Assembly (NCBI GenBank): GCA_023144115.1
Contig: JAGLGH010000026.1
Span: 1 to 8,155, forward strand
Direction of reading: 5' to 3'
DNA length: 8,155 bases
From: Nanobdellota archaeon
Lineage (GTDB): Archaea; Nanobdellota; Nanobdellia; Woesearchaeales; JAGLGH01
Of this stretch, positions 1 through 5,393 are shown piece by piece (positions within the stretch are counted from its first letter, which is position 1; every line of letters begins with the position of its first letter). The notes under the pieces were generated by a model. That model did no database searches. It had not been told where the DNA came from and saw only the letters and a program-made list of their open reading frames with translations. Made by a program: the position numbers and the translations under genes.

Positions 1-2
1 AC

Positions 3-125
3 TTTGCTTTTTCTGCGAAAGTTTTATATATGTTATGTAACTCTCTTATAGGAGAAGAGAGAAAAGAAGCGAATATACGAATATATAAGGGCATATTTTC
101 TCAGCTAAAGAAAGTTGTTTTATAG
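3..125 (+). CDS. Possible 3' tail of an upstream gene (partial, unidentified)
   Basis: One frame is open from the left window edge through 40 codons and stops at a TAG (123-125), one base before the rnp2 ATG. The readable tail ends in LKKVVL. A 1-base gap of this kind matches the tight packing of rrp42 and rpoK. In many archaea the gene directly before Pop5 is the RNase P p30 subunit, so that is the contextual guess; I cannot recognise p30 motifs in this short tail. Against it, the same bases contain two TATA-like stretches and a 7-bp inverted repeat, and an open run of this length can occur by chance. Treat the coding call as tentative. Confidence 0.35.
   Translation, partial: FAFSAKVLYMLCNSLIGEERKEANIRIYKGIFSQLKKVVL
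41..61 (+). repeat. 7-bp inverted repeat upstream of rnp2
   Basis: CTCTCTT (41-47) and AAGAGAG (55-61) are perfect reverse complements around a 7-base loop. The repeat could be a hairpin in a 5' leader if transcription starts upstream near 50. It could equally be chance inside an upstream coding tail. No function is assigned. Confidence 0.3.
81..88 (+). promoter_or_regulatory. Possible TATA box for rnp2
   Basis: ATATATAA at 81-88 lies about 40 bases before the rnp2 ATG at 127. It would place initiation near 110 and give a leader of about 15-20 bases. A second A-T-rich box, TTTATATA at 23-30, is another candidate. Both conflict with reading 3-125 as the end of an upstream gene, although promoters inside gene ends do occur. 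Confidence 0.35.
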
Positions 126-126
126 A

Positions 127-498
127 ATGGCAAAATCAAAACTTAAACCATTATTACCAAGCTTAAGAGAAAGGAAAAGATACCTTGCTTATGAAATCAT
201 ATCAAGGGAAGATCTTAATCTTTTTGTTGATGTTGATGAAATTTCAAAAGCATTGACATGGGGTGCGCAGGATTATCTTGGTGATATTGGTATGGCAGAT
301 GCAGGTCTGATGATTCTAAAGGATAAGTATAATCCTAAAAGTCAGAAAGGTCTTATCAGAGCAGCGCATAAGTCAATTAATAACCTTAGGGCAGCATTAG
401 CTTTCATCTCATCAATAGGCAATAAGGATGTTATAGTAAGGTCTGTGGGTGTAAGCGGAATAATGAAAAAAGCATATGATAATTATGTAGCTGGATGA
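127..498 (+). CDS. rnp2: Ribonuclease P protein component 2 (Pop5 family)
   Basis: The 123-residue product is a Pop5-type subunit of archaeal RNase P. In this family it pairs with p30 and helps the catalytic RNA remove 5' leaders from pre-tRNA. Visible hallmarks are the basic N-terminal LPSLRERKRYLAYEI segment (residues 10-24), the GLIRAAHK stretch (75-82) leading into LRAALAFI, and the C-terminal GVSGIMKKA (108-116). Length fits the family. I chose ATG 127 because the MAKSK start matches the conserved basic N-terminus; a TTG at 115 in the same frame would add four residues. No clear Shine-Dalgarno site precedes it, so translation may be leaderless or coupled to an upstream gene. The position before psmA is the usual superoperon order. 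Confidence 0.93.
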   Translation: MAKSKLKPLLPSLRERKRYLAYEIISREDLNLFVDVDEISKALTWGAQDYLGDIGMADAGLMILKDKYNPKSQKGLIRAAHKSINNLRAALAFISSIGNKDVIVRSVGVSGIMKKAYDNYVAG

Positions 499-532
499 GA
501 ATTAAATTAGAAAAAAATAAAAATTATAGAAA

Positions 533-538
533 GGAGGG
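533..538 (+). promoter_or_regulatory. Shine-Dalgarno site for psmA
   Basis: GGAGGG lies five bases before the ATG at 544 and supports that start. The 45-base gap before psmA is A-rich, and no convincing TATA box at a suitable distance was found in it. Confidence 0.75.
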
Positions 539-543
539 ATAAA

Positions 544-1281
544 ATGCAACCAATGCAACATCAAATGATGGGTTATGACAGGGCAATTACAATGTTCAGC
601 CCTGACGGAAGATTATTGCAAGTAGAATATGCAAAGAAGACAGTAAAGCAGGGCTCGACTGCAATCGGGATGGTTTGCCAGGACGGGGTGATATTTGTCA
701 CAGATAAGAGAATTGTGGATAAGTTCATTGTAGCAGAAGCTGTTGAAAAGATATTTCAGATAGATGATAACATTGGCGCTACTGCATCAGGCATCCTGTC
801 AGATGCGAGAGTACTTGTGGAAAGGGCGCAGCAGTCTGCGCAGCAACATAAGATCACTTATGATACAGAAATAGATGTTTCAACAATTGTCAAGGAGATG
901 TGCAGTCTTAAGCAAATATGCACTCAGTCTGGCGGATTGAGGCCATTTGGAGTAAGCCTGCTTGTCGGAGGAATAAACCCAGACGGCACACCTTCACTTT
1001 TTGAGACTGATCCTACAGGAATATTTTTCCAGTATTATGTATGCGTAATCGGTGAGGGTGAATCTGAAGTTGAAGAGATAATGCAAAAGAAGTACAGCAG
1101 AGATATCACTATGGAAGACGGTCTTAAATTATGTGTAGCAGCCCTGAATAAGGTAATTGGCAAGGAATTCAGTATTGACCGCATCGATGCAGCATTAATC
1201 AGCATTAAGGAAAAGAAATTTACCAAAGTGTCAAAGGTTAAGCTCGAAAAGCTGCTTAAGGAAGCAAAGAAGAAGGGTTAA
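544..1281 (+). CDS. psmA: 20S proteasome alpha subunit
   Basis: This 245-residue protein forms the outer seven-membered rings of the archaeal 20S proteasome, which gate substrate entry and dock the ATPase. The alpha signature YDRAITMFSPDGRLLQVEYA (residues 11-30) is intact, including the gate Tyr-Asp-Arg. GGLRPFGVSLL and LFETDPTG follow in the expected order. By alignment from memory with the Thermoplasma subunit, Lys69 in AEAVEKI corresponds to the pocket lysine that binds the C-terminal HbYX tails of activators. There is no propeptide or catalytic threonine, as expected for an alpha chain. The C-terminus is lysine-rich. No beta subunit is in the window. A chaperone of the same pathway (PAC2 family) sits at 6368-7135. 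Confidence 0.97.
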   Translation: MQPMQHQMMGYDRAITMFSPDGRLLQVEYAKKTVKQGSTAIGMVCQDGVIFVTDKRIVDKFIVAEAVEKIFQIDDNIGATASGILSDARVLVERAQQSAQQHKITYDTEIDVSTIVKEMCSLKQICTQSGGLRPFGVSLLVGGINPDGTPSLFETDPTGIFFQYYVCVIGEGESEVEEIMQKKYSRDITMEDGLKLCVAALNKVIGKEFSIDRIDAALISIKEKKFTKVSKVKLEKLLKEAKKKG

Positions 1282-1291
1282 GGATTATGGC

Positions 1292-1299
1292 TATAAAAG
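1292..1299 (+). promoter_or_regulatory. Possible internal TATA box for the SBDS gene
   Basis: TATAAAAG lies in the 57-base gap after psmA, about 45 bases before the SBDS start. Initiation about 25 bases downstream (near 1321) would give a short leader that still contains the ribosome binding site at 1326-1332. The spacing is good. The call rests on sequence alone. Confidence 0.45.
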
Positions 1300-1325
1300 G
1301 AATCATGAAATACGATGTAATAAAA

Positions 1326-1332
1326 GGAGGTG
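1326..1332 (+). promoter_or_regulatory. Strong Shine-Dalgarno site that decides the SBDS start
   Basis: GGAGGTG is a near-perfect complement of the archaeal 16S rRNA 3' end and lies six bases before ATG 1339. An upstream in-frame GTG (1330) lies inside this site and can be excluded. Confidence 0.85.
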
Positions 1333-1338
1333 TTGATT

Positions 1339-2049
1339 ATGGTAGCTTATGTAAATGTTGAAGATTCAGTCATTGCAAGGCTGAAAATACAGGGAGCGAG
1401 ATTTGAGATCCTTGTTGATTGTGATAAAGCCCTTCTTTTGAAACAGGGAAATGATATTGACATATCAGAAGTCCTTGCTTCAGAGGTGATATTTGTAGAT
1501 TCAAAAAAAGGGGAGAAAGCTTCAGAGAATGAGCTGAAAAAGATATTTGGGACAGATGACTGCACAGCGATTGCGCAAGAGATCATAAAAAAAGGAGAAA
1601 TACAGCTTACTGCTGAGCACAGAAAAAGTATGCTTGAGCAAAAAAGAAAGAAGATAATAACTGCAATACAGCAGAATGGAGTTGACCCAAAGACTCATAT
1701 CCCACATCCTATGACAAGAATAGAAAATGCATTTGAACATGCAAACATCAAGATTGACGAATTCAAGGATGTAAAACTGCAGGTGCAGGAAATTGTCAAG
1801 CAGTTGCTGCCGATTCTTCCTATAAAATTTGAAACAAAAGAGATACAGTTAACAATCGGAGCGGAGTTTGCGCCAAAGTCACATAATGCTATTGCTTCTT
1901 TTGGAAGGAAACTAAGAGAAGAATGGCAGAATGACGGCAGCCTTGTTGTCGTCCTGGAGATACCAGGAGGACTTGAGCAGGAACTTTACGAGAAGGTAAA
2001 TGCCGTATGCCATGGCAATGTGGCTGCAAAAGTTCTTGCCATCAGGTGA
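1339..2049 (+). CDS. SBDS/Sdo1 family ribosome maturation protein
   Basis: The 236-residue protein is the archaeal orthologue of Shwachman-Bodian-Diamond syndrome protein (yeast Sdo1). In eukaryotes this protein works with an EF-2-like GTPase to release the anti-association factor eIF6 from the large subunit. The expected three parts are visible: the N-terminal FYSH domain (about 1-85), a helical middle domain starting at KKGEIQLTAEHR (84-95) with DPKTHIPHPMTRIENA (116-131), and a C-terminal alpha/beta domain (about 165-236). Length is normal for archaea. The gene follows psmA as in other archaea and ends at TGA 2047-2049, before the structured gap that separates it from rrp4. It may have its own promoter at 1292-1299. 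Confidence 0.95.
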   Translation: MVAYVNVEDSVIARLKIQGARFEILVDCDKALLLKQGNDIDISEVLASEVIFVDSKKGEKASENELKKIFGTDDCTAIAQEIIKKGEIQLTAEHRKSMLEQKRKKIITAIQQNGVDPKTHIPHPMTRIENAFEHANIKIDEFKDVKLQVQEIVKQLLPILPIKFETKEIQLTIGAEFAPKSHNAIASFGRKLREEWQNDGSLVVVLEIPGGLEQELYEKVNAVCHGNVAAKVLAIR

Positions 2050-2056
2050 TAGCAAG

Positions 2057-2079
2057 ATTCTTTTCTGGCTGAAAAGAAT
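2057..2079 (+). repeat. Stem-loop I in the SBDS-rrp4 gap
   Basis: ATTCTTTTC (2057-2065) and GAAAAGAAT (2071-2079) form a perfect 9-bp stem with a five-base TGGCT loop, beginning eight bases after the SBDS stop. It could end or protect the upstream message. It is followed by an imperfect direct repeat (2067-2082 and 2082-2096), both units starting GGCTGA and ending AATATG or AAATATG. Confidence 0.65.
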
Positions 2080-2101
2080 ATGGCTGATAAAATATGATAC
2101 T

Positions 2102-2150
2102 CAGAAATGTCAATACTCCAACCTTAAGGTTGGAGAGATGGACATTTCTG
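2102..2150 (+). repeat. Stem-loop II, two-tier hairpin in the SBDS-rrp4 gap
   Basis: CAGAAATGTC (2102-2111) pairs perfectly with GACATTTCTG (2141-2150). Inside lies the palindrome of arms CTCCAACCTT (2116-2125) and AAGGTTGGAG (2126-2135), which as RNA gives an 8-bp stem with a UUAA tetraloop. The two stems are separated by an asymmetric 4 by 5 internal loop (AATA and AGATG). Two perfect nested stems in 49 bases are very unlikely by chance. The element could be a structured RNA or leader, or the relic of a hairpin-ended mobile element. No family is recognised. Confidence 0.75.
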
Positions 2151-2153
2151 GTC

Positions 2154-2200
2154 GAATACCTCCCTGAAGGATACCTCAGATTTATGTTGGGGAGGAATTC
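2154..2200 (+). repeat. Stem-loop III in the SBDS-rrp4 gap
   Basis: GAATACCTCCC (2154-2164) pairs with GGGAGGAATTC (2190-2200), ten of eleven positions matching with one A-A mismatch. The enclosed 25 bases can form alternative small pairings (for example CTGA 2164-2167 with TCAG 2176-2179). The right arm contains GGGGAGG, a Shine-Dalgarno-like purine run, which the structure would mask. It lies about 35 bases before the rrp4 ATG, so it is not the rrp4 site itself. Confidence 0.65.
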
Positions 2201-2229
2201 ATAATAAGATACACGAGGATTGATAAAAT

Positions 2230-2955
2230 ATGAGCGAATTATTAGTAAAGTCAAAAGAAATTGCAGTTCCAGGAGAAGAACTTGCAATAGGAATGGATTT
2301 TCTGCCATCGTATGGAACTTACAGAGATGGAGATAAAATTATAGCAAATAAGCTTGGCTTAGTGCATATAGAAGGTAAAGTTGTGAAACTTATTTCACTT
2401 TCAGGAAGATATGTTCCAAAACGGGGAGATACAATAATAGGAGATGTAACTGACCTTCTTATGAGTGGTTGGAGGATTGAAACCAATTCTGCATATAGCG
2501 CAGTGCTTGGTATGAAGGATGCAACAAGTGAGTATATAGCGAGAGGCGCTGATCTTTCACAATACTTTGCTATTGGTGATTGGGTAGTTGCTAAGATAAC
2601 CAATGTGACAAGCCAGAAACTTATTGATATAACTATGAGAGGTCCTGGGCTTCGTAAGTTAAATGGCGGCAGGATAATCTATATCAATACAAACAAGGTG
2701 CCAAGGATAATAGGCAAGGCAGGTTCAATGGTATCGATGATAAAAGATGCTACTGGATGCAAAATAATTATCGGTCAGAATGGTGTTGTATGGGTGCAAG
2801 GTGAACCAGAGATGGAGATTCATGCTGTGGAAACAATAAAGAAGATTGAGAGAGACTCACATGTGAGTGGATTGACAGATAAGATAAAGATTTATCTTGA
2901 GACGATAACTGGCAAGAAGCTTGAAGCACAAACCCAAAAATATCCTCAAAAATAA
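2230..2955 (+). CDS. rrp4: Exosome RNA-binding cap protein Rrp4
   Basis: The 241-residue protein forms part of the trimeric cap on the archaeal exosome hexamer and feeds RNA to the 3'-5' phosphorolytic core. Three parts are visible: an N-terminal domain with the VPGEEL start (about 13-18) and YRDGDKI, an S1 domain (about 63-137), and a KH domain with VPRIIGKAGSMVSMIKDATG (157-176), where GKAG (162-165) is the RNA-binding loop. ATG 2230 is chosen by homology of the N-terminus. A modest GAGG lies 11 bases upstream. Rrp4 is followed 20 bases later by the two core subunits, the standard order. The long structured gap before it suggests that rrp4-rrp41-rrp42-rpoK may be expressed or controlled as a unit; this is inferred. 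Confidence 0.96.
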   Translation: MSELLVKSKEIAVPGEELAIGMDFLPSYGTYRDGDKIIANKLGLVHIEGKVVKLISLSGRYVPKRGDTIIGDVTDLLMSGWRIETNSAYSAVLGMKDATSEYIARGADLSQYFAIGDWVVAKITNVTSQKLIDITMRGPGLRKLNGGRIIYINTNKVPRIIGKAGSMVSMIKDATGCKIIIGQNGVVWVQGEPEMEIHAVETIKKIERDSHVSGLTDKIKIYLETITGKKLEAQTQKYPQK

Positions 2956-2964
2956 TTTAATCAA

Positions 2965-2970
2965 GGTGAT
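2965..2970 (+). promoter_or_regulatory. Shine-Dalgarno site for rrp41
   Basis: GGTGAT sits five bases before ATG 2976 in the 20-base rrp4-rrp41 gap and supports this start and co-transcription with rrp4. Confidence 0.75.
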
Positions 2971-2975
2971 TTTAA

Positions 2976-3716
2976 ATGGTATTTAAAAGAGAAGGAAGAA
3001 AAAATGACGAGCCAAGAAAGATAATTGCTAAAGTTGGGATAATTCCAAGAGCAGATGGTTCAGCATATTTTAAAATAGGGAATACTGAGGCATATGCAGC
3101 AGTATATGGTCCAAGGACTCTTTTTCCAAGATTCAAGCAGGATCCTACAAAAGGTATATTAAGATGTAATTATAACATGATGCCTTTCAGTGGGATGGGA
3201 AATAGGGTCAGGCCTGGGGCTAACAGGCGGGCAAAGGAGATCTCCATGGTAACAGAGAAGGCTCTGCTGCCAGTTCTTGATCTTGTAGATTATCCAAATT
3301 CAGTAGTAGATGTATTTATTGAACTGCCGCAGACAGATGCTGGAAGCAGGTGCGCAGGGATATGCGCAGCTTCAATGGCTCTTGCAGACGCAGGATTAGT
3401 GATGAAAGATCTTGTCTGCTCTGTTGGAGTAGGGCATATAGATAATACTCTGCTTGTTGATCTGGATTATGATGAAGAAGCATTTGACGGCGTTGTTGCA
3501 GACATACCTCTTGCAGTAATCCCCAGGACAGGAGAATATACACTCCTCCAGATGGATGGGATTATTGGAAAAGAAGATCTTTTTAAGGTAATGGAATTAG
3601 GAAAGAAAACAATAGGTATGATTTATGAGGCGCAGAAAAATGCACTCAAGGAAAAATACATGATAGAACCAGTTATAGCAAAAAAAACTGCACAAGGAGG
3701 TATCAAAAATGAATGA
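2976..3716 (+). CDS. rrp41: Exosome catalytic core subunit Rrp41 (RNase PH family)
   Basis: The 246-residue protein is the active subunit of the archaeal exosome, degrading RNA 3'-5' with phosphate (or adding tails in reverse). RNase PH landmarks are all present: AAVYGPR (41-47), YNMMPFS (66-72), the phosphate-binding Arg pair in NRRAKEIS (R84, R85), the QTDAGSRCAG segment (119-128), and the catalytic-site aspartate in VADIP (Asp176). The usual N-terminal RPDGRK reads REGRK here, a mild change. Length is typical. The last eight bases overlap the start of rrp42, which implies coupled translation of partners that assemble one to one into the hexamer. Confidence 0.96.
   Translation: MVFKREGRKNDEPRKIIAKVGIIPRADGSAYFKIGNTEAYAAVYGPRTLFPRFKQDPTKGILRCNYNMMPFSGMGNRVRPGANRRAKEISMVTEKALLPVLDLVDYPNSVVDVFIELPQTDAGSRCAGICAASMALADAGLVMKDLVCSVGVGHIDNTLLVDLDYDEEAFDGVVADIPLAVIPRTGEYTLLQMDGIIGKEDLFKVMELGKKTIGMIYEAQKNALKEKYMIEPVIAKKTAQGGIKNE
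3694..3700 (+). promoter_or_regulatory. Shine-Dalgarno site for rrp42 inside rrp41
   Basis: AAGGAGG lies within the last codons of rrp41, eight bases before the rrp42 ATG at 3709. It fixes that start and supports coupled translation across the 8-base overlap. Confidence 0.8.
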
Positions 3717-4488
3717 TGACCTTAGATCACATATGCTAAAAACACTTGAAAAAGGGCTGCGTTATGACGGCAGGAAACTTGACGAATTTAGACCAGTCTC
3801 TGTTGAGACAGGGGTTATCAAGACTGCAGAAGGGTCAGCGCGTATAAAGATAGGCGAAACAGAAGTCCTTGTCGGAATCAAGACAGAAGTGGGCACACCT
3901 TATCCTGATTCTCCTGATGAAGGTACAATCATGGTAGGGGTAGAACTTTTGCCTTTATCAAATCCAGCTTTTGAGATGGGACCTCCGTCTATTAATTCAA
4001 TAGAACTTGCAAGAGTTGTTGACAGAGGCTTAAGAGAGAGCCATGCTATTGATTTCAAAAAGCTCTGCATAAAAAAGGGAGAGCAAATATGGATTTTATG
4101 CATAGACATATGTCCAATCAATGATGCAGGCAATCTTTTTGATGCAGCTGCTCTTGGAGCTATTGCTGCGCTGCAGACTGCAAAATTCCCTGAATTCGAT
4201 GGAGTTACAATAAATTATAAGAAACTGACAGATGTTTCTCTGCCTGTTTCAAAAGTGCCTGTTGAAGTCACAGTCTGGAAGATAGGAAATTACCTTATTG
4301 TTGATCCATCACCAGAAGAACAAGAGCTTGCAGATGGAAGGCTGACAGTAGCTACAATGGAAGATGGCAAGTTGTGCGCAATGCAGAAAGGCGGAGTCAT
4401 ACCATTGACTATTGAGGGTATCGAAAACATGGTCGAGATTGCAGTGGAAAAGACCAAAGAGTTGAGATCTTATCTCGGAGGAAATTAG
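3709..4488 (+). CDS. rrp42: Exosome non-catalytic core subunit Rrp42 (RNase PH family)
   Basis: This 259-residue RNase PH-fold protein alternates with Rrp41 in the exosome hexamer and is known in the family to lack its own active site while shaping the RNA path. Seen here: [12 protein letters not shown] (18-29), [15 protein letters not shown], the [21 protein letters not shown] segment (in two parts around residues 91-111), and [19 protein letters not shown]. At the position of the Rrp41 TDAGSR motif it has NDAGNL, consistent with the inactive subunit. Length and N-terminal extension match archaeal Rrp42. It starts inside the end of rrp41 and ends one base before rpoK. Confidence 0.96.
   Translation: MNDDLRSHMLKTLEKGLRYDGRKLDEFRPVSVETGVIKTAEGSARIKIGETEVLVGIKTEVGTPYPDSPDEGTIMVGVELLPLSNPAFEMGPPSINSIELARVVDRGLRESHAIDFKKLCIKKGEQIWILCIDICPINDAGNLFDAAALGAIAALQTAKFPEFDGVTINYKKLTDVSLPVSKVPVEVTVWKIGNYLIVDPSPEEQELADGRLTVATMEDGKLCAMQKGGVIPLTIEGIENMVEIAVEKTKELRSYLGGN
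4477..4481 (+). promoter_or_regulatory. Shine-Dalgarno site for rpoK inside rrp42
   Basis: GGAGG lies in the last codons of rrp42, eight bases before the rpoK ATG at 4490. Together with the 1-base gap it ties rpoK translation to the exosome genes. Confidence 0.75.
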
Positions 4489-4489
4489 G

Positions 4490-4741
4490 ATGGTTAAAAA
4501 TATCCCTGATTCAGATGAACCAATAACTGATTTTACAAAGTATGAGCGTGCCAGAATGATAGGCTCAAGAGCACTCCAGATTTCAATGGGGGCTCCTTTT
4601 CTTATCAATCTTTCTGAAAAAGAACTTGAGAAAATAGACTATAATCCAATCAGGATAGCAAAACTTGAGTTTGAAAAAGGAATACTTCCTATAACTGTAA
4701 AAAGACCTATGCCAGAACGAAAGGAAAGCGCAAAAAAGTAA
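4490..4741 (+). CDS. rpoK: DNA-directed RNA polymerase subunit K (Rpb6/omega homologue)
   Basis: The 83-residue protein carries the Rpb6/RpoK core: [21 protein letters not shown] (residues 16-36, here given as one 21-residue stretch split at TKYER and [16 protein letters not shown]) and the C-terminal [19 protein letters not shown] (52-70) followed by the KRP tail. The family subunit clamps the C-terminal part of the largest polymerase subunit and aids assembly. It follows rrp42 by one base, so it belongs to the exosome transcript. In many euryarchaea the genes after rrp42 are instead rpl37ae and rpoP (the small Rpb12-type subunit), while rpoK is usually beside rpl13-rps9-rpoN. Finding rpoK here is a variation in order, not in function. 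Confidence 0.93.
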   Translation: MVKNIPDSDEPITDFTKYERARMIGSRALQISMGAPFLINLSEKELEKIDYNPIRIAKLEFEKGILPITVKRPMPERKESAKK

Positions 4742-4755
4742 TTAAAATAAAAACC

Positions 4756-4764
4756 TTTATAAAT
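4756..4764 (+). promoter_or_regulatory. TATA box for rpl44e
   Basis: TTTATAAAT in the 66-base gap after rpoK is a good archaeal TATA element. Initiation about 25 bases downstream (near 4785) would leave a leader of about 20 bases that includes the GAGGGAG ribosome binding site (4796-4802). It likely starts a second transcription unit for the ribosomal protein, aIF2-alpha and nop10 group. Confidence 0.6.
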
Positions 4765-4807
4765 AAACCCCAACATCCTATTATTAGAATTAATAGAGGG
4801 AGAGATT

Positions 4808-5119
4808 ATGAAAATTCCAAAGATTATCAAAAGGCATTGCCCAAAGTGCAAAACTCATACTGACCAGAAAGTTACAAGTGCTAAGAAAAGGACAGTCAGT
4901 TCAGCTCATCCTCTTGCAAAGTTTGCAAAAGCAAGAGCTGGTTTTGGCAAAGGAACTGGCAATTTAGGAAAGTATGGTTCAAAACCAGCTATCAGTAAAT
5001 TCAAGATGGCTGGCAAAAAGACAAGCAAGAAGACTGATTTCAGGTATGAATGCTCTGTATGCAAAAAATCTACTGTGCAAAAGAAAGGTGTTAGAACCAA
5101 AAAAGTAGAGTTCAAATAG
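4808..5119 (+). CDS. rpl44e: Large-subunit ribosomal protein L44e (eL42)
   Basis: The 103-residue basic protein matches archaeal-eukaryotic L44e, a large-subunit protein that in other ribosomes lies near the tRNA exit site. The N-terminal MKIPKIIKRHCPKCKTHT and C-terminal DFRYECSVCKKS give the two halves of a zinc site (C11, C14, C82, C85). The central glycine-rich part (about 43-58, AGFGKGTGNLGKYG) aligns in position with the usual GYGG segment, and the end VEFK fits the family. It is roughly ten residues longer than many archaeal versions; the extra length is lysine- and serine-rich. GAGGGAG precedes the start by five bases. It begins the second half of the cluster. Confidence 0.9.
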   Translation: MKIPKIIKRHCPKCKTHTDQKVTSAKKRTVSSAHPLAKFAKARAGFGKGTGNLGKYGSKPAISKFKMAGKKTSKKTDFRYECSVCKKSTVQKKGVRTKKVEFK

Positions 5120-5163
5120 CTGTTGCAGTCTTGAGATATAAATATTCATTAAAATCATGTTCA

Positions 5164-5168
5164 GGAGG
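5164..5168 (+). promoter_or_regulatory. Shine-Dalgarno site for rps27e
   Basis: GGAGG lies eight bases before ATG 5177. A TATA-like GATATAAATA at 5135-5144 sits upstream, but initiation from it would fall at or inside this site, so I do not call it a promoter. Confidence 0.75.
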
Positions 5169-5176
5169 ATATAATC

Positions 5177-5362
5177 ATGAAAAAGATCAAGGAGCCGGCA
5201 AGTAGATTCATAAAGATAAGATGCCCAAAATGCAAGAACGAGCAGATAATGTTCGGAAAGAGCAGCAGTATAATAAAGTGTTTGGTATGCGGCAAAGTTC
5301 TTGCAGAACCTACAGGCGGTAAGAGCAAGGTTAAGGCAAGGATTCTTGAAGTGCTTGAATAA
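5177..5362 (+). CDS. rps27e: Small-subunit ribosomal protein S27e (eS27)
   Basis: The 61-residue protein is a classic S27e with a four-cysteine zinc ribbon: CPKC (C16, C19) and CLVC (C35, C38), between a basic start and the [15 protein letters not shown] end that is typical of archaeal versions. It belongs to the small ribosomal subunit. The adjacency L44e-S27e-aIF2-alpha-Nop10 is a conserved archaeal order. The gene ends in an A-T-rich inverted repeat that starts at the last base of the stop codon. Confidence 0.95.
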   Translation: MKKIKEPASRFIKIRCPKCKNEQIMFGKSSSIIKCLVCGKVLAEPTGGKSKVKARILEVLE

Positions 5363-5384
5363 AAAATTTTCTTAGAAAATTTTT
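5362..5384 (+). repeat. 10-bp A-T-rich inverted repeat between rps27e and the aIF2-alpha gene
   Basis: AAAAATTTTC (5362-5371) and GAAAATTTTT (5375-5384) are perfect reverse complements around a three-base TTA loop. The left arm begins at the last base of the rps27e stop codon and the right arm ends nine bases before the aIF2-alpha ATG. It may act as an attenuating or partially terminating T-rich element, or be a weak hairpin in the leader. Confidence 0.55.
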
Positions 5385-5393
5385 CAATTAAAA

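Noticed and set aside
2092..2167. Possible box C/D guide RNA in the SBDS-rrp4 gap (ATGATAC-like and CTGA-like boxes)
   Set aside because: The C box is poor, the spacing is wrong for archaeal guides, the internal loop of stem-loop II lacks the G-A pairs of a kink-turn, and no ACA box is correctly placed for an H/ACA alternative.
2042..2308. 88-codon open frame on the minus strand across the SBDS-rrp4 gap
   Set aside because: It overlaps the rrp4 start, has no recognisable domain or ribosome binding site, and part of it simply reads through inverted repeats that keep both strands open.
5135..5144. TATA-like GATATAAATA before rps27e
   Set aside because: Expected initiation would coincide with the ribosome binding site at 5164-5168, so it is more likely chance in an A-T-rich gap.
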